Shown here in pieces: positions 1 through 7,008 of a DNA stretch of 8,173 bases. A program made the translations under genes and the position numbers. This DNA comes from CAYPOY01 sp964412395. Its GTDB lineage: Bacteria > Chloroflexota > Anaerolineae > B4-G1. The stretch is taken from NCBI GenBank assembly GCA_964412395.1, contig CAYPOY010000234.1, forward strand, positions 1-8,173. Reading direction: 5' to 3'. How positions within the stretch are numbered: the stretch's first letter is position 1; each line of letters begins with the position of its first letter. Below the pieces are notes generated by a model that had not been told where the DNA came from, did no database searches, and was given only the letters and a program-made list of their open reading frames with translations.

Positions 1-1
1 G

Positions 2-2656
2 TTTGATTTCCAGACCGCAGCCGTCAAAATCGCCGCACGGCATTTGAACCGGCGGGGCGGCGTGCTGATTGGCGATGTGGTCGGACTAGGTAAAACACTG
101 ATGGGCACGGCGCTGGCCAAGGTTTTCGAGGAGGACTACTCGATAGAGACCTTGATCATCTGCCCCAAGAACCTGGTCAAGATGTGGGAGTTCTACCGGG
201 ATGAGTACGGCCTGCGGGCCAAAGTATTGTCCATTAGCCGGGTCATCAGAGAGTTGCCTGACCTGCGACGATACCGGCTGATCTTGATTGACGAAAGCCA
301 GAACCTGCGCAACCGCGAGGGCAAACGGTATGCCGCGATTCACGAATACATCCAGAAGAACGAGAGCCGCTGCATCTTGCTGTCGGCCACCCCGTACAAC
401 AAAACCTACCTGGACTTGTCGAGCCAACTGCGCCTGTTCGTGCCAGAGACAGCCGACCTGGGCATTCGCCCGGAAAGACTGCTGCGCGGGATAGGCGAGA
501 TCGAGTTCAATCGCCGCCACCAATGCCCCTTGCGTTCCCTGGAAGCGTTCGAGAAGAGCGAATACGCCGACGATTGGCGAGAACTGATGAGCCTGTTCAT
601 GGTGCGGCGCACGCACAGCTTCATCTGCGACAACTACGCCACGCTAGACCCGGAGACCGGGCGCAAGTACCTGTCTTTTGCCGACGGTTCCCGCAACTTT
701 TTCCCCACCCGTCACCCCGAGACAGTGCGTTTTCCCATAGACGAGGGTGATCCCAACGACCAGTATGCGCGGCTGTACACAGACAATGTGGTGGACACCA
801 TCAATGGCCTCGACCTGCCCCGCTACGGTTTGGGAAACTACGTGCTGGAAAAGCCCAAGCAGCCGCCCAACGAGAGGGAGCGCAAGATATTGGATGACCT
901 CTCGCGGGGCGGCAGGCGGCTGATGGGTTTTTGTCGCACCAACCTGTTCAAGCGGTTAGAGAGCAGCGGGTACGCTTTCTTGCTTTCGGTCGAGCGGCAC
1001 ATTTTACGCAACTATATCTTTGTCCACGCCCTGGAAAACAAGCGGCCGCTGCCCATCGGCACGCAGGGCGCGGAGATGCTGGACACCCGCTTTGAGGACG
1101 AAGACGCGGACGCGGTTGATTACAGCACGCTCGATCTGTTTGACGACGACGCTGGTGAAGAAACCGACGAAACGGGGGGGCAGGAAGAAACCGGGTTTTG
1201 GGGAAAAAACCCGGTTTCTAAGGCCGCTTTTAGAGAACGCGCCGCTGCTGTCTATGAGCTCTACGCCACCCGCTATAAACGCCGCTTCAGGTGGATACGG
1301 CCCGACCTGTTCAAGAAAAGTCTGAGCAAACACTTGCGGGCCAATGCCAGAGACCTGTTGAGCATCTTGCAACTGTTTGGCGAGTGGGACGTGGACCAGG
1401 ACGCCAAGCTGAACGGGCTGCACCAACTGCTGACGGAGACGCATCCGCAGGACAAGGTGCTGGTTTTCAGCCAGTTCGCCGACACGGTGCGCTACCTGGA
1501 GGAGCAGCTACAGGCGCGGAGCGTAGATAGGCTGGCCGGCGTCACCGGCGATTCATCCGACCCTACCGGGCTGGCGTGGCGTTTCAGCCCGGTGAGCAAC
1601 AACAAGCGAGAGCAGATCAGGCCCGACGACGAATTGCGGGCGCTGGTGTCCACCGATGTTCTCAGCGAGGGGCAAAACCTGCAAGATGGCTTTATCGTGG
1701 TCAACTACGATTTGCCCTGGGCCATCATCCGGCTGGTCCAACGGGCCGGGCGCATTGACCGCATCGGGCAACAGGCGCCGGACATTTTGTGCTACACCTT
1801 CTGGCCCGCCGAGGGCGTGGAGCGGATCATCCGCCTGCGCGAACGGTTGCGCCAGCGATTGCGGGAAAACGCGGAAGTGGTGGGTACAGATGAGCTATTC
1901 TTTGAAGATGACGTAGATGCTCAACCGCTCATTGACCTGTACCACGAAAAGACGGGCATTCTGGACGATCCGCCGGACACCGAGATTGACCTGGTATCCA
2001 ACGCCTACCAGATCTGGAAAAATGCCACCGATGCCAACCCCAAACTAAAGACGATTATCCCCAGACTGCCGGCGGTGGTCTACTCGACCAAGGCGCACCC
2101 CGGCGGCGACGTGGCCGCCGGCCCGGCCGGGGTGCTGGTCTATTTGAGCACCACTGAGGGCAACAGTGCGCTGGCCTGGATGGACCAGAACGGCAACAGC
2201 GTCAGCGAATCTCAATTTGCTATCTTGCGCGCGGCCGAATGTGCTTTGGACACGCCCGGCCGGCCGCGCCAGGAGAACCATCACGACCTGGTGCAAAGCG
2301 GCGTGAAACACATCATGACCGAGAGCAAGTTTGTGGGTGGGCAGTTGGGCCGCCCATCCGGGGCGAGGTTCAAGACATACGAGCGACTGAGCGAGTATGC
2401 CAGGCGGCTCCGTGACTCGTTGTTCGAGTCCCTACCTGCCTCACAAACCCTGTTCAAGGCGGTGGAACAGATTTACCGCTTCCCGTTGCGGGAAAGCGCC
2501 AAGGAAAAGCTCAACCGGCAACTGCGCAGCGGTGTACAGGACGAACAACTGGCCGAACTGGTGGTGAACCTGTACGAGGATGATAAACTGTGCCTGGTGC
2601 AGGAGGCGCAAGAGGCACAGGAACCGCGCATCATCTGTTCGCTGGGGCTGGTCTAA
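2..2656 (+). CDS. SNF2-type helicase/translocase of a restriction-like system (5' partial)
   Basis: This is an ATP-dependent DNA translocase of helicase superfamily 2, probably the motor partner of the methylase encoded downstream. The frame is open to the left edge, and family-like sequence (FQTAAVKIAARHL) precedes the TTG at 44, so the true start lies outside the window; 884 codons are visible. Motifs seen in order are Walker A GLGKT (nt 83-97), a DExx box DESQ (290-301), motif III LSATPYN (380-400), VLVFSQF at the start of the second RecA lobe (1457-1477) and motif VI QRAGRIDRIGQ (1739-1771). An acidic linker near nt 1085-1185 carries an inserted palindromic repeat. The roughly 250-residue C-terminal tail has no motif I recognise. 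Relatives often carry an N-terminal phospholipase-D-like nuclease domain, which would lie outside this window if present. The helicase fold is certain; the system type (BREX-3, DISARM-like or other) is inference. Confidence 0.9.
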   Translation, partial: FDFQTAAVKIAARHLNRRGGVLIGDVVGLGKTLMGTALAKVFEEDYSIETLIICPKNLVKMWEFYRDEYGLRAKVLSISRVIRELPDLRRYRLILIDESQNLRNREGKRYAAIHEYIQKNESRCILLSATPYNKTYLDLSSQLRLFVPETADLGIRPERLLRGIGEIEFNRRHQCPLRSLEAFEKSEYADDWRELMSLFMVRRTHSFICDNYATLDPETGRKYLSFADGSRNFFPTRHPETVRFPIDEGDPNDQYARLYTDNVVDTINGLDLPRYGLGNYVLEKPKQPPNERERKILDDLSRGGRRLMGFCRTNLFKRLESSGYAFLLSVERHILRNYIFVHALENKRPLPIGTQGAEMLDTRFEDEDADAVDYSTLDLFDDDAGEETDETGGQEETGFWGKNPVSKAAFRERAAAVYELYATRYKRRFRWIRPDLFKKSLSKHLRANARDLLSILQLFGEWDVDQDAKLNGLHQLLTETHPQDKVLVFSQFADTVRYLEEQLQARSVDRLAGVTGDSSDPTGLAWRFSPVSNNKREQIRPDDELRALVSTDVLSEGQNLQDGFIVVNYDLPWAIIRLVQRAGRIDRIGQQAPDILCYTFWPAEGVERIIRLRERLRQRLRENAEVVGTDELFFEDDVDAQPLIDLYHEKTGILDDPPDTEIDLVSNAYQIWKNATDANPKLKTIIPRLPAVVYSTKAHPGGDVAAGPAGVLVYLSTTEGNSALAWMDQNGNSVSESQFAILRAAECALDTPGRPRQENHHDLVQSGVKHIMTESKFVGGQLGRPSGARFKTYERLSEYARRLRDSLFESLPASQTLFKAVEQIYRFPLRESAKEKLNRQLRSGVQDEQLAELVVNLYEDDKLCLVQEAQEAQEPRIICSLGLV
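1185..1219. repeat. In-frame palindromic repeat, copy 1 (inside helicase)
   Basis: Perfect 14-bp arms, agaaaccgggtttt at 1186-1199 and its reverse complement at 1206-1219, flank a 6-nt loop (ggggaa). The 35 bp from 1185 to 1219 are identical to 3362-3396 inside the methylase. Read in the helicase frame it encodes ETGFWGKNPVS. It sits in a low-complexity acidic linker between the two RecA lobes, where an insertion should be tolerated. This looks like a mobile or amplified short palindromic element, similar in concept to the Rickettsia palindromic elements found within genes. Confidence 0.9.
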
Positions 2657-2670
2657 GTTTCTATCTCACC

Positions 2671-2676
2671 AGGAGG
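2671..2676 (+). promoter_or_regulatory. Strong ribosome binding site for the methylase
   Basis: AGGAGG lies 6 nt before ATG 2683. It fixes 2683 as the native methylase start, even though the reading frame is interrupted 46 codons later. The gap to the helicase stop (TAA 2654-2656) is only 26 nt, which supports one operon. Confidence 0.85.
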
Positions 2677-2682
2677 ACGCGG

Positions 2683-2823
2683 ATGCTCGACACGGCACGG
2701 GTCCGACATTACCTCAAGGAATTTGATTTTGAGTCTCTCTTCATTGAAGAGCTGGGCTGGGATAACTATTCGACCAACCTGGACGTGGAGATTGACGCCG
2801 ATAAAGGGCGGTTCGCGCTGTAA
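2683..2823 (+). pseudogene. N-terminal piece of the methylase, ending at an in-frame TAA
   Basis: These are the first 46 codons of the Eco57I-like methylase (starting MLDTARVRHYL, with FIEELGWDNY in the middle). They are translated from ATG 2683 behind an AGGAGG site. The frame ends at TAA 2821-2823 (context gcg ctg taa gcc gtg gcc) and continues without any shift as AVAEKRGVVAFTC. Homologues I recall run straight through this point (…L-x-AVAEKRG…), so the stop reads as a nonsense change of one sense codon (CAA or AAA to TAA are single-base routes), not as a natural gene end. By itself the 46-residue product would have no catalytic domain. Confidence 0.75.
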
Positions 2824-2826
2824 GCC

Positions 2827-5800
2827 GTGGCCGAGAAGCGGGGGGTGGTGGCCTTTACCTGTGCCGTGGGCACTATCCCCCCGTATGCCACGCGGCGCAA
2901 GATCGAGCGGCAGGTGGCCCGATCCTTGCGCGAACATTTCATCATCTACGTTGACGGGGAGCGCACTGAGCAGATCTGGCAATGGGTGCGGCGGGAAGTG
3001 GGCAGGCCGCTGGCCAGCCGGGAACACCACTACACCATCCAGCAGCCGGGCGACTCGCTCATTCAAAAGCTGCAAACCATCGCCTTCAGTTTTGAGGAAG
3101 AAGAGACCTTGACCCTGGTGGAGGTGACCGGCCGCGTCCGGGCCGCTTTCAACGTGGAACGGGCCACGAAAAAGTTTTACGACCGCTTCAAGAAAGAGTG
3201 TGATGCCTTTCAAAAGTTCCTCGAGGGGATACCGGATGAGGAGCTAGAGCGGTGGTACGTGTTGGTGATGCTCAACCGGCTCATGTTCATCTACTTTATC
3301 CAGAAGAAGGGCTTTTTGGATGGCGACCCGGACTACTTGCGTCGCAAACTGGCGCAGAGCCAAGAAACCGGGTTTTGGGGAAAAAACCCGGTTTCTCAAG
3401 ATCGCTTCTACGCTGATTTTCTATGCCCGCTGTTCTTCGAGGGATTTGCCAGGACGCCAGATGAGCGGTCGCCGCAGGTGCGGGCATTGCTGGGCGACAT
3501 TCCCTTCCTGAACGGCGGTATTTTCCAGCAGCACGAGGTAGAACGGTTGCACGGCCGGACGATTCAGATTCCCGACGCGGCCTTTGAGCAGCTCTTTAGT
3601 TTTTTCGACTATTACCAATGGCATCTGGATGACCGGCCGTTGCGCGATGACCGCGAGATCAACCCTGACGTGTTGGGCTACATCTTTGAAAAGTACATCA
3701 ACCAGAAGCAGATGGGCGCCTACTACACCAAAGAGGACATCACCGGATACATCAGCAAGAACACTGTCATCCCCTTCCTCTTTGATCAGGCGCGGAAAAA
3801 GTGTCGCGTCGCGTTTGAGGGAGAGCAATCGGTCTGGGCGCTGCTGGCGGCCGACCCCGACCGTTACATCTACGAAGCGGTGCGCAAGGGAACCGATCTG
3901 GGGTTGCCGCCGGAGATCGCGGTGGGGATTGACGACGTGAGCCAACGCGGGGCGTGGAACACCCGCACGCCGGGTGAATACGCGCTGCCCACCGAGATCT
4001 GGCGGGAGACGGTAGCGCGGCGCCAACGCTACGAAGAGGTGTGGCTCAAACTGGTGGACGGAGAGGTGCGTTCCATCAACGACCTGATCACCTACAACCT
4101 CGACATCCAGCAGTTTGCCCAGGACGTGATCGAGAACTGTGAAGGGCCAGAGTTGTTACGCGCTTTCTGGCGGGCGATCAACCAGGTGACGGTACTGGAT
4201 CCCACCTGTGGGTCGGGAGCCTTTCTGTTCGCCGCGCTCAACATCCTGGAGCCGCTGTACGAGGCGTGCCTGCACCGGATGGAAGCGTTCGTAGCCGAAC
4301 TGGCAGATGGCGACCACCACCCGCAAAAGTACAGGGACTTTTGCGAAGTGCTGGAGCAGATGGAGCGGCACCCCAACCGAAGCTACTTTGTCCTCAAATC
4401 CATCGTGGTCAACAACCTGTACGGCGTGGACATTATGGCCGAGGCGGTAGAGATTGCCAAGCTGCGCCTCTTCTTGAAACTGGTAGCCCAGGTGGATCGG
4501 GTGGAGAACGTCGAGCCACTGCCCGACATAGACTTTAACATCCGCACCGGGAATACCCTGGTGGGCTTTACCAGCAGAGAAGAAGTAGAGCGGGCCATGA
4601 AGGTGGCACAGGGTGGGCAGGGCAAGCTGATGTTTGGCGAGGACCTGGACACGCTGCAACGGATAGAGGAAAAAGCAGAAGATGTAGACCGCCTGTTTGA
4701 GAAGTTCCGGGCCATGCAGACCGCGCACGACATGCGCGAGTACACCCAGGACTTTATAGAGACGAAAGAGGCGCTGCGGAAGCGGCTGAAAGCGTTGGAA
4801 GATGAGTTGAACCGCTACCTGGCACAGGAGTATGGGATAGATGCAGACAAGCCCGCCGCGTACCAGAAGTGGCTGGCTTCCCACCAGCCTTTTCATTGGT
4901 TTGTCGAGTTCTATGGCATTCTTAAACGAGGTGGATTTGATGTGATTATTGGAAATCCACCGTATGTGGAATACAGTAAAGTGAAACGTGACTACGCGAT
5001 TCGCGAGTACCACACAGAAAGTTGTGGTAATTTATACGCGTTTGTCATTGAACGGAGTCTTGATGTTTTGCGAGACAATGGATGGGTAGGAATGATTGTG
5101 CAGCTACCCATCGTCTGCACTGACCGAATGAAACCCCTCCAACGTGAGTGCCTCCAACTAAGCAATCCCATATATTTTGCGAACTTTGACGATCGCCCAG
5201 CCAGATTGTTCGATGGCCTAGAACACATTCGAGCTTCCATAGTCCTGGCTCAAAAGGCAAAAGACAGAGGCAAACGAGTCTTCTCAACAACATATAATCG
5301 TTGGTACTCAGAGGTGCGACCAGTGTTGTTTGACCTCATTTGTTTTGTAGACGTCGCAGACTACCTGATGGATGGTGCTATACCGAAGATAGGAGACACC
5401 AGGGCAAGATCTGTGATGCAACGCATTAAATCGTTTTCACCGTTGGACAGGCATTTGACTCGAACGGGCCAGCATACGATTCATTTTCACAACTCGCCTC
5501 AATACTGGGCTCGCGCCACGGACTTCGTACCCTACTTCTGGAACGAACGCGATGGTGAGAAGATTTCTACGCAGGTAAAGCCGCTGCACTTTACAAATAA
5601 GTTGGATGCATTAGCGACAGTGGAATTGCTCAACAGTTCCCTTTTCTATTGGTGGTACATTGTCCTCTCCGATTGCAGACATCTGAATCTACGAGAGATA
5701 CAGAATTTCCCGATTGGCCTCGAGCATATGTCAAGGAGTATTAAGAAAACACTTGCGGAATTGTCAGATGAATTGATGACTGACCTAAAACGAAACGCCC

Positions 5801-6000
5801 GTCGGAAAGAAGCCTACTATAAGACTACAGGAAGAGTGATCTACGACGAGTTCTTTCCGAAACATTCGAAGCCAATCATGGACAAAATAGACTACGTTCT
5901 AGCGCAACACTACGGCTTCACCGACGAGGAACTCGACTTTATCATCAACTATGACATCAAGTACCGCATGGGGGCGGATCTTTCCGGTAATGACGGGTAG
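2827..6000 (+). CDS. Eco57I-like N6-adenine DNA methyltransferase, main part (N-terminus cut off by a stop)
   Basis: This is a large class I SAM-dependent DNA methyltransferase that would methylate adenine in a specific DNA site, marking self DNA or acting as part of a restriction-like complex with the upstream helicase. The original gene is 2683-6000 (about 1105 codons); this open part starts at GTG 2827, just after the internal TAA. In full-length numbering, MGAYYT lies near residue 344 (nt 3712-3729), the SAM-binding motif DPTCGSGAF at 506 (nt 4198 on) and the catalytic NPPY at 758 (nt 4954-4965), in the order expected for an N6-adenine enzyme. The region after NPPY should hold the target recognition domain and is markedly lower in GC. 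The end (HYGFTDEELDFIINYDIKYR) returns to the usual composition and looks intact. No clear PD-(D/E)xK nuclease motif was found. There is no good ribosome site before GTG 2827, so expression would need reinitiation or readthrough. Family call is firm; activity is doubtful. Confidence 0.88.
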   Translation: MAEKRGVVAFTCAVGTIPPYATRRKIERQVARSLREHFIIYVDGERTEQIWQWVRREVGRPLASREHHYTIQQPGDSLIQKLQTIAFSFEEEETLTLVEVTGRVRAAFNVERATKKFYDRFKKECDAFQKFLEGIPDEELERWYVLVMLNRLMFIYFIQKKGFLDGDPDYLRRKLAQSQETGFWGKNPVSQDRFYADFLCPLFFEGFARTPDERSPQVRALLGDIPFLNGGIFQQHEVERLHGRTIQIPDAAFEQLFSFFDYYQWHLDDRPLRDDREINPDVLGYIFEKYINQKQMGAYYTKEDITGYISKNTVIPFLFDQARKKCRVAFEGEQSVWALLAADPDRYIYEAVRKGTDLGLPPEIAVGIDDVSQRGAWNTRTPGEYALPTEIWRETVARRQRYEEVWLKLVDGEVRSINDLITYNLDIQQFAQDVIENCEGPELLRAFWRAINQVTVLDPTCGSGAFLFAALNILEPLYEACLHRMEAFVAELADGDHHPQKYRDFCEVLEQMERHPNRSYFVLKSIVVNNLYGVDIMAEAVEIAKLRLFLKLVAQVDRVENVEPLPDIDFNIRTGNTLVGFTSREEVERAMKVAQGGQGKLMFGEDLDTLQRIEEKAEDVDRLFEKFRAMQTAHDMREYTQDFIETKEALRKRLKALEDELNRYLAQEYGIDADKPAAYQKWLASHQPFHWFVEFYGILKRGGFDVIIGNPPYVEYSKVKRDYAIREYHTESCGNLYAFVIERSLDVLRDNGWVGMIVQLPIVCTDRMKPLQRECLQLSNPIYFANFDDRPARLFDGLEHIRASIVLAQKAKDRGKRVFSTTYNRWYSEVRPVLFDLICFVDVADYLMDGAIPKIGDTRARSVMQRIKSFSPLDRHLTRTGQHTIHFHNSPQYWARATDFVPYFWNERDGEKISTQVKPLHFTNKLDALATVELLNSSLFYWWYIVLSDCRHLNLREIQNFPIGLEHMSRSIKKTLAELSDELMTDLKRNARRKEAYYKTTGRVIYDEFFPKHSKPIMDKIDYVLAQHYGFTDEELDFIINYDIKYRMGADLSGNDG
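3362..3396. repeat. In-frame palindromic repeat, copy 2 (inside methylase)
   Basis: This is identical over 35 bp to 1185-1219: 14-bp inverted arms at 3363-3376 and 3383-3396 with a 6-nt loop. It is inserted in the same phase, so it again encodes ETGFWGKNPVS (around residue 228 in full-length numbering). It lies between LRRKLAQSQ and DRFYADFLCPLFF, a stretch I expect to be a variable loop in this methylase family. Confidence 0.9.
4910..5880. other. Low-GC block: probable exchanged target-recognition region of the methylase
   Basis: Within the methylase, base composition falls abruptly near 4910 and recovers near 5880. By hand count, the lines at 5161-5220 and 5281-5340 are 47% and 42% GC, against 65% for 4201-4260. 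The block starts just before the catalytic NPPY and covers the region that holds the target recognition domain in this enzyme class. The change in codon usage without a frame break suggests that a specificity module was acquired by recombination. The boundaries are approximate. Confidence 0.6.
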
Positions 6001-6017
6001 CCAGAGCCGGGAACGGG

Positions 6018-6033
6018 AAGAAACCGGTTTCTT
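6018..6033. repeat. Compact relative of the palindromic repeat
   Basis: aagaaaccggtttctt is a perfect 16-bp palindrome 18 bp after the methylase stop. It keeps the outer arms of the repeat found at 1185 and 3362 but lacks the central ggttttggggaaaaaacc part. It could be a decayed or minimal form of the same element. It is not followed by a T-run, so I do not call it a terminator. Confidence 0.65.
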
Positions 6034-6034
6034 A

Positions 6035-6104
6035 GGAAAGGTAACACGTGAGCCAATCGATTTTGTACTTACGCCAGGGTGAGGCCGACTATCCGGCCCA
6101 GTTG
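6035..6104 (+). repeat. Direct repeat, left copy (start of a DprA-like gene)
   Basis: These 70 bp align without gaps to 6939-7008 with 52 of 70 identical by hand count. The match includes the ribosome-site region ggaaag, the shared taacacgtga around the GTG start and the first 19 codons. It ends at gttg, inside the -35 box of the toxin-antitoxin promoter. Confidence 0.8.
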
Positions 6105-6182
6105 ACATCCTCTCAAAATTGCACTATACTTATTGTCAGGATAATGCAACTAATGTTATGGGAGGAGGCAGGGAAAAAGTGA
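6048..6182 (+). pseudogene. Truncated DprA-like N-terminal stub
   Basis: GTG 6048 opens a 44-residue frame starting MSQSILYLRQGEADYPAQL. Its first 19 residues match the start of the DprA-like protein encoded at 6952 (MNPPITYLRQGGTDYPAEL) at 12 of 19 positions. After that the sequence is unrelated and is simply read-through of the toxin-antitoxin promoter and leader. Its TGA overlaps the antitoxin GTG start (gtga at 6179-6182), which could couple translation or may be chance. I interpret it as the remnant of a gene copy interrupted or replaced by the toxin-antitoxin cassette, not as a functional small protein. Confidence 0.7.
6102..6130 (+). promoter_or_regulatory. Sigma70-type promoter of the toxin-antitoxin operon
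   Basis: TTGACA at 6102-6107 and TATACT at 6125-6130 are separated by 17 bp, close to the consensus. It stands in a locally AT-rich stretch unlike its surroundings, about 50 bp before the antitoxin start. Phd/YefM antitoxins usually bind and repress their own promoter; I saw no clear operator palindrome beyond short imperfect ones near 6131-6157. Confidence 0.75.
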
Positions 6183-6505
6183 CAGAAACGAGTGTCGCCA
6201 TCGGGCAGGTAAAACGGGATATTTCCGAGTTGGTCAACCGCGTCGCCTATGGTGGTGAGAGGATCGTTTTGACATCCCGTGGTAAGCCTAAAGCGGCGCT
6301 GGTCGGTATGGCGGATTACGAACGGCTGCGGCGGGAGCAAGCAAATGAGCGCTTGGTGCACTGGCAGGCGTGGGTGGCCGAAAGTGCAAAACTGACGGCT
6401 GAAATCCTGGCCCGCCGCGAGGGCCAACCGTTAGATGTGGACGCGCTTTGGCAAGCGGCACGGGCGGACCTGGAGGCGCGGGATGAACACATACCTGGTC
6501 ATTGA
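6179..6505 (+). CDS. Phd/YefM-family antitoxin (VapB role)
   Basis: This 108-residue protein should bind and neutralise the PIN toxin encoded next to it and repress the shared promoter. The N-terminal part has the Phd/YefM pattern: an A-x-G-x-x-K-x-x-x-SELV-type start (residues 7-19), GGERIVLTSRGKPKAALV (25-42) and a DYERL motif (46-50). The charged C-terminal tail (51-108) should be the toxin-binding part. I chose GTG 6179, preceded by GGAGGAGG (6161-6168), because it gives the normal family N-terminus. Upstream in-frame starts at 6119 and 6158 would begin inside the promoter or ribosome-site region. Its end overlaps the toxin start by 23 nt, typical of coupled toxin-antitoxin genes. The family call is firm; the exact start is moderately sure. 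Confidence 0.88.
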   Translation: MTETSVAIGQVKRDISELVNRVAYGGERIVLTSRGKPKAALVGMADYERLRREQANERLVHWQAWVAESAKLTAEILARREGQPLDVDALWQAARADLEARDEHIPGH

Positions 6506-6914
6506 TGCCAGTTTTGCCTTTAGATTGATGTTGCCCGGTCCGGACCAAAAACGCTGTCAGACGCTGGTGACGCAATGGCACAGAGAGGGTTACGTGTTAT
6601 GCGCGCCGACGTTGTGGCTTTACGAGATCACATCCGCGCTGTGCAAGGGGGTACATTTCGGGCAAATCACCCGCGATGAAGGGCAGCAAATATTGATCCT
6701 GGCGCAGAAACTCGGTGTGCAGTTATTTGCCCCCGATGATGCCCAAACTATATCGGCATTTGACTGGACGATACGGCTGCAACGCGCCGCCGCTTACGAT
6801 AGCTTTTACCTGGCGCTGGCAAAGACGTTGCGCAGCGAGCTGTGGACGGCAGATAAGCGATTGGTTAATGCCGCCGGGGTCTCTTGGATACATTTGATAC
6901 ATGACTCTCTGTAA
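6483..6914 (+). CDS. vapC: PIN-domain ribonuclease toxin, VapC-like
   Basis: This 143-residue PIN-domain protein is expected to be a Mg-dependent ribonuclease that cuts RNA when freed from its antitoxin. All four acidic positions of the family are visible: D8 (in VIDASF), E48 (YEITSA), D106 (YDSFYLALA) and D124 (WTADKRL), so the active site looks intact. Its length is normal for VapC. ATG 6483 is chosen because GGAGG (6472-6476) lies 6 nt upstream and the family N-terminus starts there; the in-frame ATG at 6435 would add unrelated residues encoded inside the antitoxin gene. It overlaps the antitoxin gene in another frame, with the order antitoxin then toxin. It is followed within 40 nt by the DprA-like gene and may be co-transcribed with it. 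Confidence 0.9.
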   Translation: MNTYLVIDASFAFRLMLPGPDQKRCQTLVTQWHREGYVLCAPTLWLYEITSALCKGVHFGQITRDEGQQILILAQKLGVQLFAPDDAQTISAFDWTIRLQRAAAYDSFYLALAKTLRSELWTADKRLVNAAGVSWIHLIHDSL

Positions 6915-6938
6915 AGATAGGTTTGGAAGCCCATCTAC

Positions 6939-7008
6939 GGAAAGATAACACGTGAATCCACCCATTACATATTTGCGCCAAGGCGGGACCGATTATCCGG
7001 CGGAGTTG
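6939..7008 (+). repeat. Direct repeat, right copy (start of the DprA-like gene)
   Basis: This is the partner of 6035-6104 (52 of 70 identical, no gaps). It covers the ggaaag ribosome-site region, the GTG start and the first 19 codons of the intact DprA-like gene. The two copies bracket the toxin-antitoxin cassette at a distance of 904 bp. Confidence 0.8.

Noticed and set aside
44..46. TTG as the start of the helicase
   Set aside because: Family-like coding sequence continues upstream in the same frame to the window edge, so the gene is 5' partial.
1157..1176. Extra gaagaaaccg copy before the helicase palindrome
   Set aside because: Only 10 bp match and no inverted arm; it could be a chance result of Glu-rich codons, though it might mark an insertion target.
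4156..5013. 285-codon open frame on the minus strand
   Set aside because: It lies wholly opposite the methylase, including its conserved SAM motif; no ribosome site or recognisable domain. A shadow of GC-rich coding DNA.
6018..6040. Rho-independent terminator after the methylase
   Set aside because: The palindrome is short with no loop and no following T-run.
6119..6178. Upstream in-frame starts (6119, 6158) for the antitoxin
   Set aside because: They lie within the promoter and ribosome-site region; the family N-terminus begins at GTG 6179.
6435..6482. Upstream ATG for the VapC-like toxin
   Set aside because: It adds residues not seen in PIN toxins; ATG 6483 has a well-spaced GGAGG.
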